Assembly: GCA_018402485.1 (NCBI GenBank)
Contig: JAGYIY010000002.1
Span: 62,001-126,000, forward strand
Length of the DNA stretch: 64,000 nt
Direction: 5' to 3'
Source of the DNA: Roseivirga sp.
GTDB taxonomy: Bacteria > Bacteroidota > Bacteroidia > Cytophagales > Cyclobacteriaceae
Of the stretch, positions 1-9,986 are shown piece by piece. Numbering within the stretch: position 1 is the first letter of the stretch; every line of letters starts with the position of its first letter. The translations under genes were made by a program, and so were the position numbers. Under the pieces are notes generated by a model that was not told the DNA's origin, did not search any database, and was given only the letters and a program-made list of their open reading frames with translations.

Positions 1-220
1 AAAGTAGAAAGGTGCAGCTTCCAACACATATCTTGTTCCATTAAATCACAGACTTTTCTAATCAAAGATGTTTTTTGAAAATATAAAATTCATCTCAAAT
101 CATAAGAAAAAGTTAAAAACACTTATCTAAGTAAGGCCTTTATCATTGGGTCTTATCTTGTAAATAAAGCGTGAAATTCCGTTTTTAATCTAAAATAGAA
201 AGATGGCCGCTTCTTTCCAC

Positions 221-817
221 TTAGGCATACTCATCATCTTCTAAACTTTCTAGCACATCAGCTAGGGCATCAAAGTTTTTATAGCCCGGCCGAATTTCAT
301 TACCTCCTCGCATGGCAATCCCTTTAATAGATGTTTTTTCGATCCACTTTAATACTTCATTCCCTTCAAAAGCATTTGAAACGACCAATGGCAATTCATG
401 GCCATGGGCAGCTACTTCTTCAAGCATCAGTGCTGAAGCATCTAATAAAATATAATCTAATTGTTTGTCGGACTCTTGCCATGCTTCCAAGGCTTCTATG
501 AGTTGGTTGGCTTCAAAAATAACGGGAAGACCTAAGCCCAGAGCCTCTTGTATTTGTACCTGTTGTTTAATTTGAACGGCATCAACAGCATAGGAAGCAA
601 TGAGGTTTTTAATGGGTTCATTGCTGTCTGAAACTTCCGCAACAAATGCTACTCCCGATACCCAATCAGCTAACTCTTGAAACGTTTTAGGATCAGTATA
701 AGAGGCGTGATTAGGGTCAACAATAAAGCCCAACTGTTGGACAGCCATTCCCGCACAATAGCGTGCATCACTTAGGTTGGTTACTTCGCTTATTTTAACA
801 AAGGTTTTTAAGGCCAT
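221..817 (-). CDS. TrpF-like (phosphoribosylanthranilate isomerase fold) protein, probably non-canonical
   Basis: ORF track; N-term FVKISEVTNLSDARYCAGMAVQQLGFIVD aligns by eye with the TrpF motif (VKICGIT..DA..A...GAD..GF); C-term EIRPGYKNFDAL resembles the TrpF tail. Confidence 0.75.
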   Translation of the reverse strand: MALKTFVKISEVTNLSDARYCAGMAVQQLGFIVDPNHASYTDPKTFQELADWVSGVAFVAEVSDSNEPIKNLIASYAVDAVQIKQQVQIQEALGLGLPVIFEANQLIEALEAWQESDKQLDYILLDASALMLEEVAAHGHELPLVVSNAFEGNEVLKWIEKTSIKGIAMRGGNEIRPGYKNFDALADVLESLEDDEYA

Positions 818-924
818 AGAAAGAATATTTAGATACCATCAAATGGATAAATGAACGATTATGCGGCGCTAAATTAGGTCTTTTTAGATGATTTATTAAA
901 GAAATACCTATTTTCAAGATTGAT

Positions 925-1245
925 ATGAAAGAGGTAAGCGATAAAACAATCACTGAGGTTTTACAACAATACGAACGAGTAGTGGTAAAGTATTTTACTG
1001 ATTGGTGCGGAATGTGTCGGATTCTCACACCAAGATTAGCACGTATTTCTTTGGATGCCAAGTATGAGACCATCCACTTTGTATCCTTGAATACAGAGCA
1101 CAACCCAAATACAAAAAGGCAATATCATATCAATGCACTTCCAACCGTACAAGCTTTTTATCACGGTAAACTCATTCACAAAACGACTTCTATTAATGAG
1201 GTGGATCTGTCTGCATTGTTAAATGCACTTTTAAAAATGGAGTAA
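925..1245 (+). CDS. thioredoxin family protein
   Basis: CxxC motif in TDWCGMCRIL, followed by ALPTVQAF (cis-Pro region). Confidence 0.9.
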   Translation: MKEVSDKTITEVLQQYERVVVKYFTDWCGMCRILTPRLARISLDAKYETIHFVSLNTEHNPNTKRQYHINALPTVQAFYHGKLIHKTTSINEVDLSALLNALLKME

Positions 1246-1408
1246 TTGTGAGAAATTTTCATATTCCTATGGGTGTCAATTACAGTGAATTAAATAGATA
1301 CAGGTTGTGATTTTTGGATTACTTTCGTGTATTAGAAATGTGTTGCTGACTTTGTATGCTAAATATTTCAATGCTCAAAAGAGTTGTGGAGTTTATCAAA
1401 CTATAGGA

Positions 1409-3031
1409 ATGATGTATTCTTGGATAAGAAAGACGATTGTTTTTTTACTGTTATTTTTATCAAATGCTTTAAATGGGCAAGATCGCTATATGGTTTTCTT
1501 TACCGATAAAACAGGAACACCGCATACTGTCGAAGAACCAACTTCATTCCTTTCTGCAAGATCTTTAGCAAGAAGAAGTTTAAATAATGTTTCTGTCATT
1601 GCCCAAGACCTTCCTGTTTCTCCTATTTATACCAATGCCTTAAAAGATTTAGAAATACCTGTTTTCCAAAGCAGCAAGTGGATGAATGGTATCTTGGTGC
1701 AGATGGACTCTTATCAATACAAAAAGGTGAGCGAATTGTCTTTTGTAGCGCACATAGAATTTGTTGCTCCTGGCGCTCCGTTAGTAGTTCATCAAGGAGC
1801 AGGAGCTTTTGCGAAAGCTGAACAAAAGGTAGCTCAAACGGGTGTAGAGGAACTAGATCAATTAATTTTTATTGATGCACAAGAAATGCACAGGTTAGGT
1901 ATTAGTGGTCAAGGCGTATGGGTAGCTGTTTTTGATGATGGATTCGAGGCCATTACCAGTTTACCTCAACTCCGACACCTCTTTCAACAAAACCGACTAG
2001 CAGATACTTTCAATTTTGTAACCCTACGCCATCAAGTAGAAAATGGCTTTACACATGGTCTTAGGGTATTGTCCGTTATGGCTGCTGATTCTGAAGAGTT
2101 ACCAGGAATTGCTCCAAGGGCGAACTATGCACTGTATGTAACCGAAACAAGTGGTGAATACCGCATTGAAGAATACAATTGGTTATTTGCGGCAGAAAGA
2201 GCCGATAGCGTTGGAATTGACATCATCAATTCCTCTCTGGGTTATACCATTTTCGATGACCCTACTATGAGCTATGCTTTATCAGATATGGATGGTGAGA
2301 CCACCATTGTAACCCAAGCCGCTAACTGGGCAGCCGAACGAGGAATCTTGGTGGTCAATAGTGCCGGAAATACCGGAAATAGCACTTGGACTTCTGTGGT
2401 AGCACCAGCTGATAGCAGAAAAGTACTTGCCGTGGGCGCCCTAAACAATAATCGACAACCGGCATCCTTTACTTCGAGGGGCTTTGAACGGCCCAATCAC
2501 TTTAAGCCTGATGTGACTTCTTTGGGGATTGGAGTTAAAATGGTTTCATCTACAGGGCAATTTGTTTTTCAAAATGGTACGTCATTTTCAGCTCCGGCTG
2601 TTTCAGGTTTGGCTATTGGATTGAAGCAAGCATTCCCTAAGCTCACATCCGATCAGCTCAGAAACTACATTCGCCAATCAGGTACTTTGGCAGATCAGCC
2701 GGATACGATTCAAGGTTTTGGCATTCCTTCTTTTGTACGAGCCATGGAGGCAATTGTAGCAGATCAAAAGGTAGAAGATATTTCTTTCAGCGCTTTCCCC
2801 AATCCCGTGACCCATGATGTCTTAGAAGTGCGTTTATCTGATGATTTACTCGGGCAGCAAGTGGAGTTAGAACTATGGTCGTCTTCGGGTAGATTGATTC
2901 AAAAGGTGATGGAAAGACAAATTTTGCCCGAGGCTAGCATAAAATTGGCATTGAAAAACCAACCCAGCGGTCTTTATCTACTGCGTTTGATTACCGCTAG
3001 TGGTAGTACAACAAAAAGAATCATAAAATAA
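1409..3031 (+). CDS. secreted S8 (subtilisin-like) serine peptidase with T9SS type A C-terminal sorting domain
   Basis: Triad motifs VFDDGFE, THGLRVLSV, NGTSFSAPAVSGLA; C-term SAFPNPVTHDVLEV...GLYLLRLITASGSTTKRIIK; ATG at 1409 gives a signal peptide, so the 1307 ORF start is probably too early. Confidence 0.9.
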   Translation: MMYSWIRKTIVFLLLFLSNALNGQDRYMVFFTDKTGTPHTVEEPTSFLSARSLARRSLNNVSVIAQDLPVSPIYTNALKDLEIPVFQSSKWMNGILVQMDSYQYKKVSELSFVAHIEFVAPGAPLVVHQGAGAFAKAEQKVAQTGVEELDQLIFIDAQEMHRLGISGQGVWVAVFDDGFEAITSLPQLRHLFQQNRLADTFNFVTLRHQVENGFTHGLRVLSVMAADSEELPGIAPRANYALYVTETSGEYRIEEYNWLFAAERADSVGIDIINSSLGYTIFDDPTMSYALSDMDGETTIVTQAANWAAERGILVVNSAGNTGNSTWTSVVAPADSRKVLAVGALNNNRQPASFTSRGFERPNHFKPDVTSLGIGVKMVSSTGQFVFQNGTSFSAPAVSGLAIGLKQAFPKLTSDQLRNYIRQSGTLADQPDTIQGFGIPSFVRAMEAIVADQKVEDISFSAFPNPVTHDVLEVRLSDDLLGQQVELELWSSSGRLIQKVMERQILPEASIKLALKNQPSGLYLLRLITASGSTTKRIIK

Positions 3032-3046
3032 AAATTATATTTGGGT

Positions 3047-3703
3047 ATGAAAACACCCCTTGTTGCACCCTCCATCTTATCTGCTGATTTTTCCAACCTG
3101 CAATCTGATGTTGAAATGCTGAATCAAAGTGAAGCAGACTATATTCACATCGACATTATGGATGGTGTATTTGTACCCAACATTTCTTTTGGGCTTCCGG
3201 TCTGTGATGCCATATACAGACATGCACAAAAGCCATTGGATGTACATTTAATGATTGTTAAACCTGAGCAGTATCTTTCCGCTTTCAGGGATGCAGGAGC
3301 TGCAAATATTTCAGTACACTATGAGGCTTGTACACATTTGCACAGAACTTTACAAGAAATCAAAGCCTTAGACTGCCGCGCGGGTGTAGCCATCAATCCA
3401 CATACCAATGTGCAATTGCTGGAAGATTGCATAGGGGATATTGATTTGGTTTGTATGATGTCCGTAAATCCTGGTTTTGGTGGTCAAAACTTCATTGAAA
3501 ATACCTACAAAAAAGTGAGACAACTCAAAGAAATCATTGCTGAAAATGAGGCATCTACTTTAATAGAAATTGATGGTGGCGTAAATGCCCAGAACGCACC
3601 AAAATTGATGGGAGCTGGGGCTGACATCCTAGTAGCCGGTAGTTTTGTATTTAAATCTGTCGATCCTCAAGCCACCATAAAAGAATTAAAAGCCATTTGC
3701 TAA
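3047..3703 (+). CDS. rpe: ribulose-phosphate 3-epimerase
   Basis: APSILSADFSNL, HIDIMDGVFVPNISFG, VHLMI, VNPGFGGQ, IDGGVN motifs. Confidence 0.97.
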   Translation: MKTPLVAPSILSADFSNLQSDVEMLNQSEADYIHIDIMDGVFVPNISFGLPVCDAIYRHAQKPLDVHLMIVKPEQYLSAFRDAGAANISVHYEACTHLHRTLQEIKALDCRAGVAINPHTNVQLLEDCIGDIDLVCMMSVNPGFGGQNFIENTYKKVRQLKEIIAENEASTLIEIDGGVNAQNAPKLMGAGADILVAGSFVFKSVDPQATIKELKAIC

Positions 3704-5122
3704 CTACCAACCCGTACGGTAATCTCGTTGTACAAACTGATTGGCTTCATCGAAGTTAGTTATTTTCATATTTGGCCCATCCCACAACAATTTGATGTAT
3801 CTACCGGGGTATTCATAACCATTCCCTTGACGCTTTCTAATATCAAAGCTTCTTAAAGCTAAATTCCCCATAAGTATACTTTCTGTAAGCGGCCCGGCTA
3901 TGTCGAAGTCAGAACTTGTTTCTTGTGCACCATAACCTGCCATCGCGGCATTCACCCATTGTACATAATGTCCCTCTGGCACACGAGGAATTGTTTCTTT
4001 TACATTGATGGCATCATTTAAAGCCAAGGGCACTAATCTAGGATTGATCCCATAGGTATTACACATCATTGTGCCTCTAGTACCTTTCATGATTACCCCA
4101 TTACCACCGTCACCCATTTGCTCATTGGCACCCAACTCTTCAGGACGTTCAGGTTGAATACCACCATCCATCCAGTGTAGTTTTAAGGCAGGCTTATCTT
4201 CTCTTTCTGGAAAATCTAAAATGATATGTGAGGAGGGAGGGCAGCTCTCGGGGAAGTAACCTCGTCGGAATTCACCCACATAAACAGAGCCTACAGAGGC
4301 TTCGACTGCTGTTGGGTAACCCAATTTTAATGTTTTGAAAGCTGGCTCAATAATATGACAAGCCATATCGCCCAAGGCACCAGTACCATAGTCCCACCAG
4401 CCACGCCAATTGAAAGGAACGAGGTTATCTATGTATTCTTTTTTTGGAGCTGTGCCAAGCCATAAATCCCAATCGAGCTCTTTGGGTACATCCATTTTCT
4501 TGTTCTTTGGCCAAGGAATTCCTTGCGGCCAAACCGGACGGTCTGTCCAACACCACACCTCAGTAACATCTCCAATCAAACCTGCTTGGTACCATTCTTG
4601 CATTTTCCTCACACCATCACCTGAAGCACCTTGGTTACCCATTTGAGTGACTACTTTATATCGATGTGCCGCTTCCGTCATGGCGCGTGCTTCTGCTATA
4701 TCGTGAGTCAGCGGTTTTTGGACGTAAACATGTAAGCCCCGCTCCATGGCATTCAGTGATTGTATGGCATGCATGTGGTCGGGTGTGGCAATCGTTACAC
4801 CGTCTAAACCACTTTCTTGATCGAGCATTTGACGATAATCTTTGTAGTACTTAGCTCCTTTAAAATCCTGAATAGCACGAGTTGCTCTTCTGTCATCTAC
4901 ATCACATAACGATATGATCTTTACAGCATCGCTTTTGGCACATTCTACTAAGTCAGAATAACCTTTTCCACCGACCCCAATTCCACCCAAATAAAAGGTG
5001 TCAGAGGGTGCTCTAAAACCTTTGCCCAATACATGCCGTGGAACAATGGTGAAGGCAGCGCCAGCCAATCCAATTTGTTTGATAAATTTTCTACGCGATT
5101 TATTCGGTTGAGATGTATCCAT
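3704..5122 (-). CDS. Gfo/Idh/MocA family oxidoreductase with twin-arginine signal
   Basis: SRRKFIKQIGLAGAAF Tat-like N-term; GIGVGGKG, QKPLTHDIAEARAM. Confidence 0.93.
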   Translation of the reverse strand: MDTSQPNKSRRKFIKQIGLAGAAFTIVPRHVLGKGFRAPSDTFYLGGIGVGGKGYSDLVECAKSDAVKIISLCDVDDRRATRAIQDFKGAKYYKDYRQMLDQESGLDGVTIATPDHMHAIQSLNAMERGLHVYVQKPLTHDIAEARAMTEAAHRYKVVTQMGNQGASGDGVRKMQEWYQAGLIGDVTEVWCWTDRPVWPQGIPWPKNKKMDVPKELDWDLWLGTAPKKEYIDNLVPFNWRGWWDYGTGALGDMACHIIEPAFKTLKLGYPTAVEASVGSVYVGEFRRGYFPESCPPSSHIILDFPEREDKPALKLHWMDGGIQPERPEELGANEQMGDGGNGVIMKGTRGTMMCNTYGINPRLVPLALNDAINVKETIPRVPEGHYVQWVNAAMAGYGAQETSSDFDIAGPLTESILMGNLALRSFDIRKRQGNGYEYPGRYIKLLWDGPNMKITNFDEANQFVQRDYRTGW

Positions 5123-5248
5123 GATTTGATCGATATTCTGAAAACAAGTTAAAAAATTTTTCAGTTAGTCAAAGGCTAAGTAAGTACTTTTAGTAGATAA
5201 GCAGGATGAATGGTAAGGTAAGTTTACTGATAATGGTTTTGTTAAGGG

Positions 5249-5668
5249 ATGAGTAAAGTCAAAGAGGTTTTAAGCAGAGATTACAGTTCAGAATGGAAGT
5301 TTGAAACTTCGCGTAGTTCCGGAGCAGGAGGGCAACATGTGAACAAAGTAGAAACAAGAGTGACATTGCGTTGGCCGGTGACGCAATCTACCATTTTAAC
5401 AGAACAAGAAAGGACACACCTCCAGCAAAAATGGCATAATCAGTTGACCCAGGAAGGAGAGTTGCTTCTACATGACTCCAGTAGTAGAAGTCAATTCCGA
5501 AATAAGGAAAAGACAATTAGAAAATTAAAAAAAGCATTGGAAATAGCATTTGCACCCATAAAACAACGTAAACCTACAAAACCACCTTCATCTGTGGTAC
5601 GCAAAAGACTTAAAAACAAAAAGGAATTAGGTGAAAAAAAAGCCATGCGTAGGCCTCCAGAAGTTTGA
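5249..5668 (+). CDS. arfB: alternative ribosome-rescue factor ArfB (peptidyl-tRNA hydrolase, RF-1 domain)
   Basis: RSSGAGGQHVNKVETRVTLRW (GGQ motif) and basic C-terminal tail. Confidence 0.93.
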   Translation: MSKVKEVLSRDYSSEWKFETSRSSGAGGQHVNKVETRVTLRWPVTQSTILTEQERTHLQQKWHNQLTQEGELLLHDSSSRSQFRNKEKTIRKLKKALEIAFAPIKQRKPTKPPSSVVRKRLKNKKELGEKKAMRRPPEV

Positions 5669-5698
5669 TTATTTTTTAGCCTCTCGTATTTTTATTGA

Positions 5699-6145
5699 AT
5701 GGAAACCTCTCATCACCTCAAGTTCAAAAGTCGTAAAGATGAACTTTTTACCACAATCAATTTTGCTGTGATAGGTTTGCTGATTGTTCTTATGATTTAT
5801 CAAGTGATTAATGATTTCAATTTAGCAGGTATGATCGCTTTATTGGTGCCAACTTTTTTTGTGATTGTGTTGTTGGGTATGATTTATTACAGAACCCATT
5901 ACAGCTTAACCCAGCAACATCTTTACTATAGAAGTGGAGTAATCAATGGAAAAATTCTATTGTCTGATATTCGAGAAGTAGTGGTCGATAAGACGTTGTG
6001 GGTAGGTTTACGTCCGGCTACAGCACGCAAAGGCATAATTATTAAATACAAAAAGTATGATGAACTCTACATCAGTCCGGAAAGCAATGAGAAGTTTGTA
6101 GCAGCGCTTTTGGAACGTTCATCAGGCATTAAAGTAACACGCTGA
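5699..6145 (+). CDS. PH (bPH2-like) domain membrane protein
   Basis: Two N-terminal TM segments followed by a YxxxSGVINGKILLSDIREV-type bacterial PH pattern. Confidence 0.7.
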   Translation: METSHHLKFKSRKDELFTTINFAVIGLLIVLMIYQVINDFNLAGMIALLVPTFFVIVLLGMIYYRTHYSLTQQHLYYRSGVINGKILLSDIREVVVDKTLWVGLRPATARKGIIIKYKKYDELYISPESNEKFVAALLERSSGIKVTR

Positions 6146-6152
6146 TGCGCAT

Positions 6153-6182
6153 AAAAAAAGCCCGATTTCTCAGGCTTTTAAA
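6153..6182. terminator. bidirectional Rho-independent terminator between convergent genes
   Basis: AAAAAAAGCC-CGATTTCTCA-GGCTTTTAAATTT hairpin. Confidence 0.7.
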
Positions 6183-6200
6183 TTTCTCGCATCTGTTTTT

Positions 6201-7046
6201 TTACTCGTTCAAAGAGGCAATGAGTTTTTCATTCAAGCGAACGTAGTCCATATTGTTTTGACTTTTTGCCAATTCCATAGATTTTTCAGCTACTGCTTTC
6301 GCTTCATTGGTCTGTCCTAACCTCACAAGTATTTTGGCTTTTAAGTGAACCATCCAATACTGCTCTTGCGCAGCTAAGGCCATATCTACCCATGCCAAGG
6401 CTTGGTTAGCATCTCTTTCTGTATCATAGTAATAAGTGGCGGCCTGAAAATAAATACCCGCATTTCCGGGGGTATTATCAATAACCTGTACCTTAATTTG
6501 CTCCATGATTTCATCATCTACCGGATGTTCTATATGAAACATGGCCTTTGTATGTCCCCATTTCATGTTAAGGTTTGCACTATTCATAGTGAAATCCGAA
6601 AAACTGATGGTAAAGGTTTCATAGTGACTCGATGGATGCTTTACGGGCACTTCAAAACGTAATAAATCATCTTTGGAATCATAGCCCATTGCACCCCACC
6701 AAGTTAGGTTTTTACTAAAAATAATGGTGGCTTTTTCTTCCGTAAACATGGTATATAAGGCGTAGGTGCCTGCTGTTACGGCTTGTCCTTCTACCAAAAC
6801 ATCTTTACTGAAAGTAATTTTAGTTGACTCATTAGCACCTGTTCTCCAAACCTCATTGTAGGGAATCAGGTTTCCAGCAATTTTCCTTCCTTTCGCGCTA
6901 GGTCGAGCATATTTTACCATCACTTCAGCATTACCAATCATTCCTTTGAGTTCAAAAGTTGGACTCGGTGCAGGCATTTGAATTTGAGCTGATAGGCTCA
7001 TACAGATGGCTATCATGAAAATAGGTATCAAAAAATTCTTCATCAT
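6201..7046 (-). CDS. DUF2911 domain protein with C-terminal helical/TPR-like extension
   Basis: Signal peptide; GNAEVMVKYARPSAKGRKIAGNLIPYNEVWRTGANESTKI. Confidence 0.88.
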   Translation of the reverse strand: MMKNFLIPIFMIAICMSLSAQIQMPAPSPTFELKGMIGNAEVMVKYARPSAKGRKIAGNLIPYNEVWRTGANESTKITFSKDVLVEGQAVTAGTYALYTMFTEEKATIIFSKNLTWWGAMGYDSKDDLLRFEVPVKHPSSHYETFTISFSDFTMNSANLNMKWGHTKAMFHIEHPVDDEIMEQIKVQVIDNTPGNAGIYFQAATYYYDTERDANQALAWVDMALAAQEQYWMVHLKAKILVRLGQTNEAKAVAEKSMELAKSQNNMDYVRLNEKLIASLNE

Positions 7047-7087
7047 TTCTTTTTTATGTTCTTCACATACAAGTTCAATTGTATTTT

Positions 7088-7621
7088 TTAGTTATTCACT
7101 TCTACTGGAAACTTTACCGAGGTGTTACCCCATGCAATTTCAATATTGGCTTTGTCTTTTCCATTTTTATCAAAATCAGTCATCATAATAAACATGGTCT
7201 CAACGGAGTGATCCAGTATTGTAGGAGTCGCCATAAAACGGATGACATCAGAAGATTCTTCATAATTGGTCCCCCAAGACTTTTCCGTATTAATGATGAT
7301 GGTCCACTCATTATCTCCAGGAATTGTGTACAGAGAATACTCACCTGCCGGTAAGGCTTTGCCTCCAAGTTTGACATCGTTATTGAAATTGATTTTGGTA
7401 TTGGCATTCGCACCGGTCCTCCATACCTGTCCATTTTGAGCCAATGAGCTCATCTTTCTACCATCTAAGCTTGGCCTAGAGTAAATCAATTCCATTTCTG
7501 TATTGCCGATCATCTGTTTTATGGTGACTTGCGGACTTGCAGCAGGACCTCTTTGAGCCATGAGAACTGGTGAACTTAGCAGGGCACAAAAAGCAATTAA
7601 TAAGGCTTGTTTTTTCATCAT
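7088..7621 (-). CDS. DUF2911 domain protein
   Basis: Signal peptide; IGNTEMELIYSRPSLDGRKM...VWRTGANANTKINF. Confidence 0.9.
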   Translation of the reverse strand: MMKKQALLIAFCALLSSPVLMAQRGPAASPQVTIKQMIGNTEMELIYSRPSLDGRKMSSLAQNGQVWRTGANANTKINFNNDVKLGGKALPAGEYSLYTIPGDNEWTIIINTEKSWGTNYEESSDVIRFMATPTILDHSVETMFIMMTDFDKNGKDKANIEIAWGNTSVKFPVEVNN

Positions 7622-7988
7622 TTTAAATTTTTTAGTTGTCTATTCTAACTGATTTCTTTTGAATAAGTTTGGTTTTGACACAAGCTAAATTAAGTAAAAT
7701 ATTCTACGAACAAAGAAACCTGGTACATGTTACTAAAGGGTTTTTAAGTTAAAATTTTTGCACCTAACATGGAGAATAAGATACAGCGACTTATGTGGCC
7801 CGGTTATTTTAGCCTAAATTGTAAGAGTTTGTCTAACGCAGAATGAACGGAATTCTAAGGTAGTAATTGAGAAGAAAAGAAAAGAAACTGATTCCGATGA
7901 AATAAATTGTGGTTTCTGAAAGAATAGGAGTAGATTATGCAAAAGAAGATACCTTAAAACCTTAGCGGTTTTATATGAAAGATAACCC

Positions 7989-8924
7989 ATGGATAAGCAG
8001 AAGATAAATGCAATGATTGCCGCAAAGACCTGGTCGGCACAACCTTGGAAACAAGGTTTGGAAAAAATGCCTTCATTTGGTACCGTTGATGTCTGGCCTA
8101 AAGCCCAAGACCTTGAAACCATTGACGCTTTATTTGTTTGGAAACCCCTTGATCGGGGTGTTATTGAAAGAATGCCTCAATTAAAATGGATAAGCTCTTT
8201 GGGCGCAGGTGTAGATCACCTCATGAATGATCCTCAAATCCCTCGGCACATACCTATTACACGTATTGTTGATCCTTGGCTAGCTCGAGACATGAGCAAT
8301 TATGTGATTATGGGCATTTTAATGCATCAAAGAAGTATGGATGAACACAAGATCAACCAGCAAAAAATGGATTGGAACCGCTTGCCTTATCACCCATTGA
8401 AAATTGGTGTACTAGGCCTAGGAGCTTTGGGTGGTCATTTGGCTCAACAATTGGTCGATCTTGGCTTTGAGGTGCTAGGCTATAGCCGCACAAGAAAACA
8501 CATTGAAGGAGTGAAATCTTTTGATGAAAATGAAATGGATGCATTTTTATCTGAACCTGACGTGTTGGTAAATTTATTACCGATTACATCACAAACAACC
8601 GATGTTCTTGATCTTAACTTTTTCGCTAAAGTAAGAACGGGTACCTATCTTATTAATGTGGCTCGTGGCAACCATGTGGTTGAAGAAGACTTGGTAAATG
8701 CTTTGGATCAAGGTCAGTTGTGCGGAGCTTTATTGGATGTTTTTCGTGAAGAACCCCTTCCTAAAGAACACCCTTTTTGGAATCATCCAAAAATCAAAAT
8801 CACTCCTCATGTTGCCAGTGTAACTTCACCAGAATCAGCCATAAATTTGCTTGAGAATAATGCCAAAAGACTGATAAAAGGACAATCTTTATTACATCAG
8901 GTAGACATAGAATTGGGCTACTAA
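7989..8924 (+). CDS. D-2-hydroxyacid dehydrogenase (GhrA-like glyoxylate/hydroxypyruvate reductase)
   Basis: GVLGLGALGGHLAQQL Rossmann motif; NVARGNHVVEEDLVNAL; ALLDVFREEPLPKEHPFW; TPHVAS. Confidence 0.92.
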   Translation: MDKQKINAMIAAKTWSAQPWKQGLEKMPSFGTVDVWPKAQDLETIDALFVWKPLDRGVIERMPQLKWISSLGAGVDHLMNDPQIPRHIPITRIVDPWLARDMSNYVIMGILMHQRSMDEHKINQQKMDWNRLPYHPLKIGVLGLGALGGHLAQQLVDLGFEVLGYSRTRKHIEGVKSFDENEMDAFLSEPDVLVNLLPITSQTTDVLDLNFFAKVRTGTYLINVARGNHVVEEDLVNALDQGQLCGALLDVFREEPLPKEHPFWNHPKIKITPHVASVTSPESAINLLENNAKRLIKGQSLLHQVDIELGY

Positions 8925-9976
8925 TCAATGAAGTACAAGGCGGTGACTTTGCTCAAATGATGGCTCAAATTCTGCCACGACTGACCTGCATCCTCCGACA
9001 CATAAACATTACCATGATTGGTACCAAAGGCCATATCGAGCCCTTTCTTGACCATTCCCTTGCGTAGTACAACATCGAAGGCTAGAGAATCGGGTAACCC
9101 TTGAGTGATTTTTTCCCAACGATTGCCAAAATCTTGGGTATGGTAAACGGATAATCTATGGTTTAGTGGAACGCGATGGTCATCGGCAGCAACAGGAATC
9201 ACCCAGGCATTGCCGGGATGCGCTTCCTCTATCTCCAAAGCAAAACCATAAGACAGTTCGTTTACCTTATCTGATACAGATTGCCAGTATTCGCCATTGT
9301 CATAAGAAAGGTAAATGCCACAATGGTTTTGTTGCCAAAGGAGGTCCGCTTGTTTGGGATGACGTTTGATACAATGTGGATCGTGACCAACATCAGCCAC
9401 AGCATCTGGCAAGAAAGGAGAGGAGATGCCTTTGTTTTGAGATTTCCAGGTAGTTCCAGCATCGTAGGTAACAAATACACCAGCACAGCTAATGCCAATC
9501 AACCATTCATCAGGCCGCTTAGGATGGATCAATAAAGTATGAAGAAAAGGATTTATGCTGCCTTTTCCACCACCTCGCCAATGCGACCTTGACGGATGAT
9601 TTTCTAATCCTTCAATAGCATGAAAGGATGTACCGTTATTTTCAGAAATGAACAGGCCGGCAGGCTCTGTACCAATAAAAACTTGCTTTCGACCATTCAA
9701 TATCCGACTTTGTATTTCCCAAACGTTTTTCAAAAGGGTTTTAGCTGTTGAAAACTTAGGAGCAGTAATTTCCTGAAACTCGTTTCCTTGATTTACGGAG
9801 CGATAGATTTTTACACCCCAGTGCAAATGCCTGCAACTGACCCACCAGTGACCTTCTACATCAACATGAAAACAGCTTACGGGTAAACCATCAAAAAATA
9901 GATCAGAAAAGCCCCATGATGAACCAAGTTTGTTGTATTGAATCAGACCTTTATCGGTGGCAATCATTAACTTCAT
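8921..9976 (-). CDS. BNR/sialidase-like repeat (beta-propeller) protein
   Basis: Repeated Asp-box-like motifs: SENNGTSFHAI, TYDAGTTWKS, SYDNGEYWQS, TQDFGNRWEK, SEDAGQSWQN. Confidence 0.85.
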   Translation of the reverse strand: MKLMIATDKGLIQYNKLGSSWGFSDLFFDGLPVSCFHVDVEGHWWVSCRHLHWGVKIYRSVNQGNEFQEITAPKFSTAKTLLKNVWEIQSRILNGRKQVFIGTEPAGLFISENNGTSFHAIEGLENHPSRSHWRGGGKGSINPFLHTLLIHPKRPDEWLIGISCAGVFVTYDAGTTWKSQNKGISSPFLPDAVADVGHDPHCIKRHPKQADLLWQQNHCGIYLSYDNGEYWQSVSDKVNELSYGFALEIEEAHPGNAWVIPVAADDHRVPLNHRLSVYHTQDFGNRWEKITQGLPDSLAFDVVLRKGMVKKGLDMAFGTNHGNVYVSEDAGQSWQNLSHHLSKVTALYFID

Positions 9977-9986
9977 ATTTCAAACA

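Noticed and set aside
795-1103. Antisense ORF over the thioredoxin gene
   Set aside because: Overlaps a clear CxxC thioredoxin; no domain-like content.
2272-2496. Antisense ORF within the S8 peptidase gene
   Set aside because: Shadow ORF inside a gene with intact catalytic motifs.
6201-7621. DUF2911 pair as a toxin-immunity system
   Set aside because: Both are secreted paralogues with the same core domain; nothing indicates toxin or immunity function.
7814-8122. Minus-strand 102-aa ORF upstream of the hydroxyacid dehydrogenase
   Set aside because: Overlaps the real N-terminus of the dehydrogenase; composition looks like chance translation of an AT-rich spacer.
8921-9976. Annotating the BNR protein as a true sialidase
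   Set aside because: Asp-box repeats are present, but I see no evident signal peptide or sialidase catalytic FRIP/Arg-triad signature.
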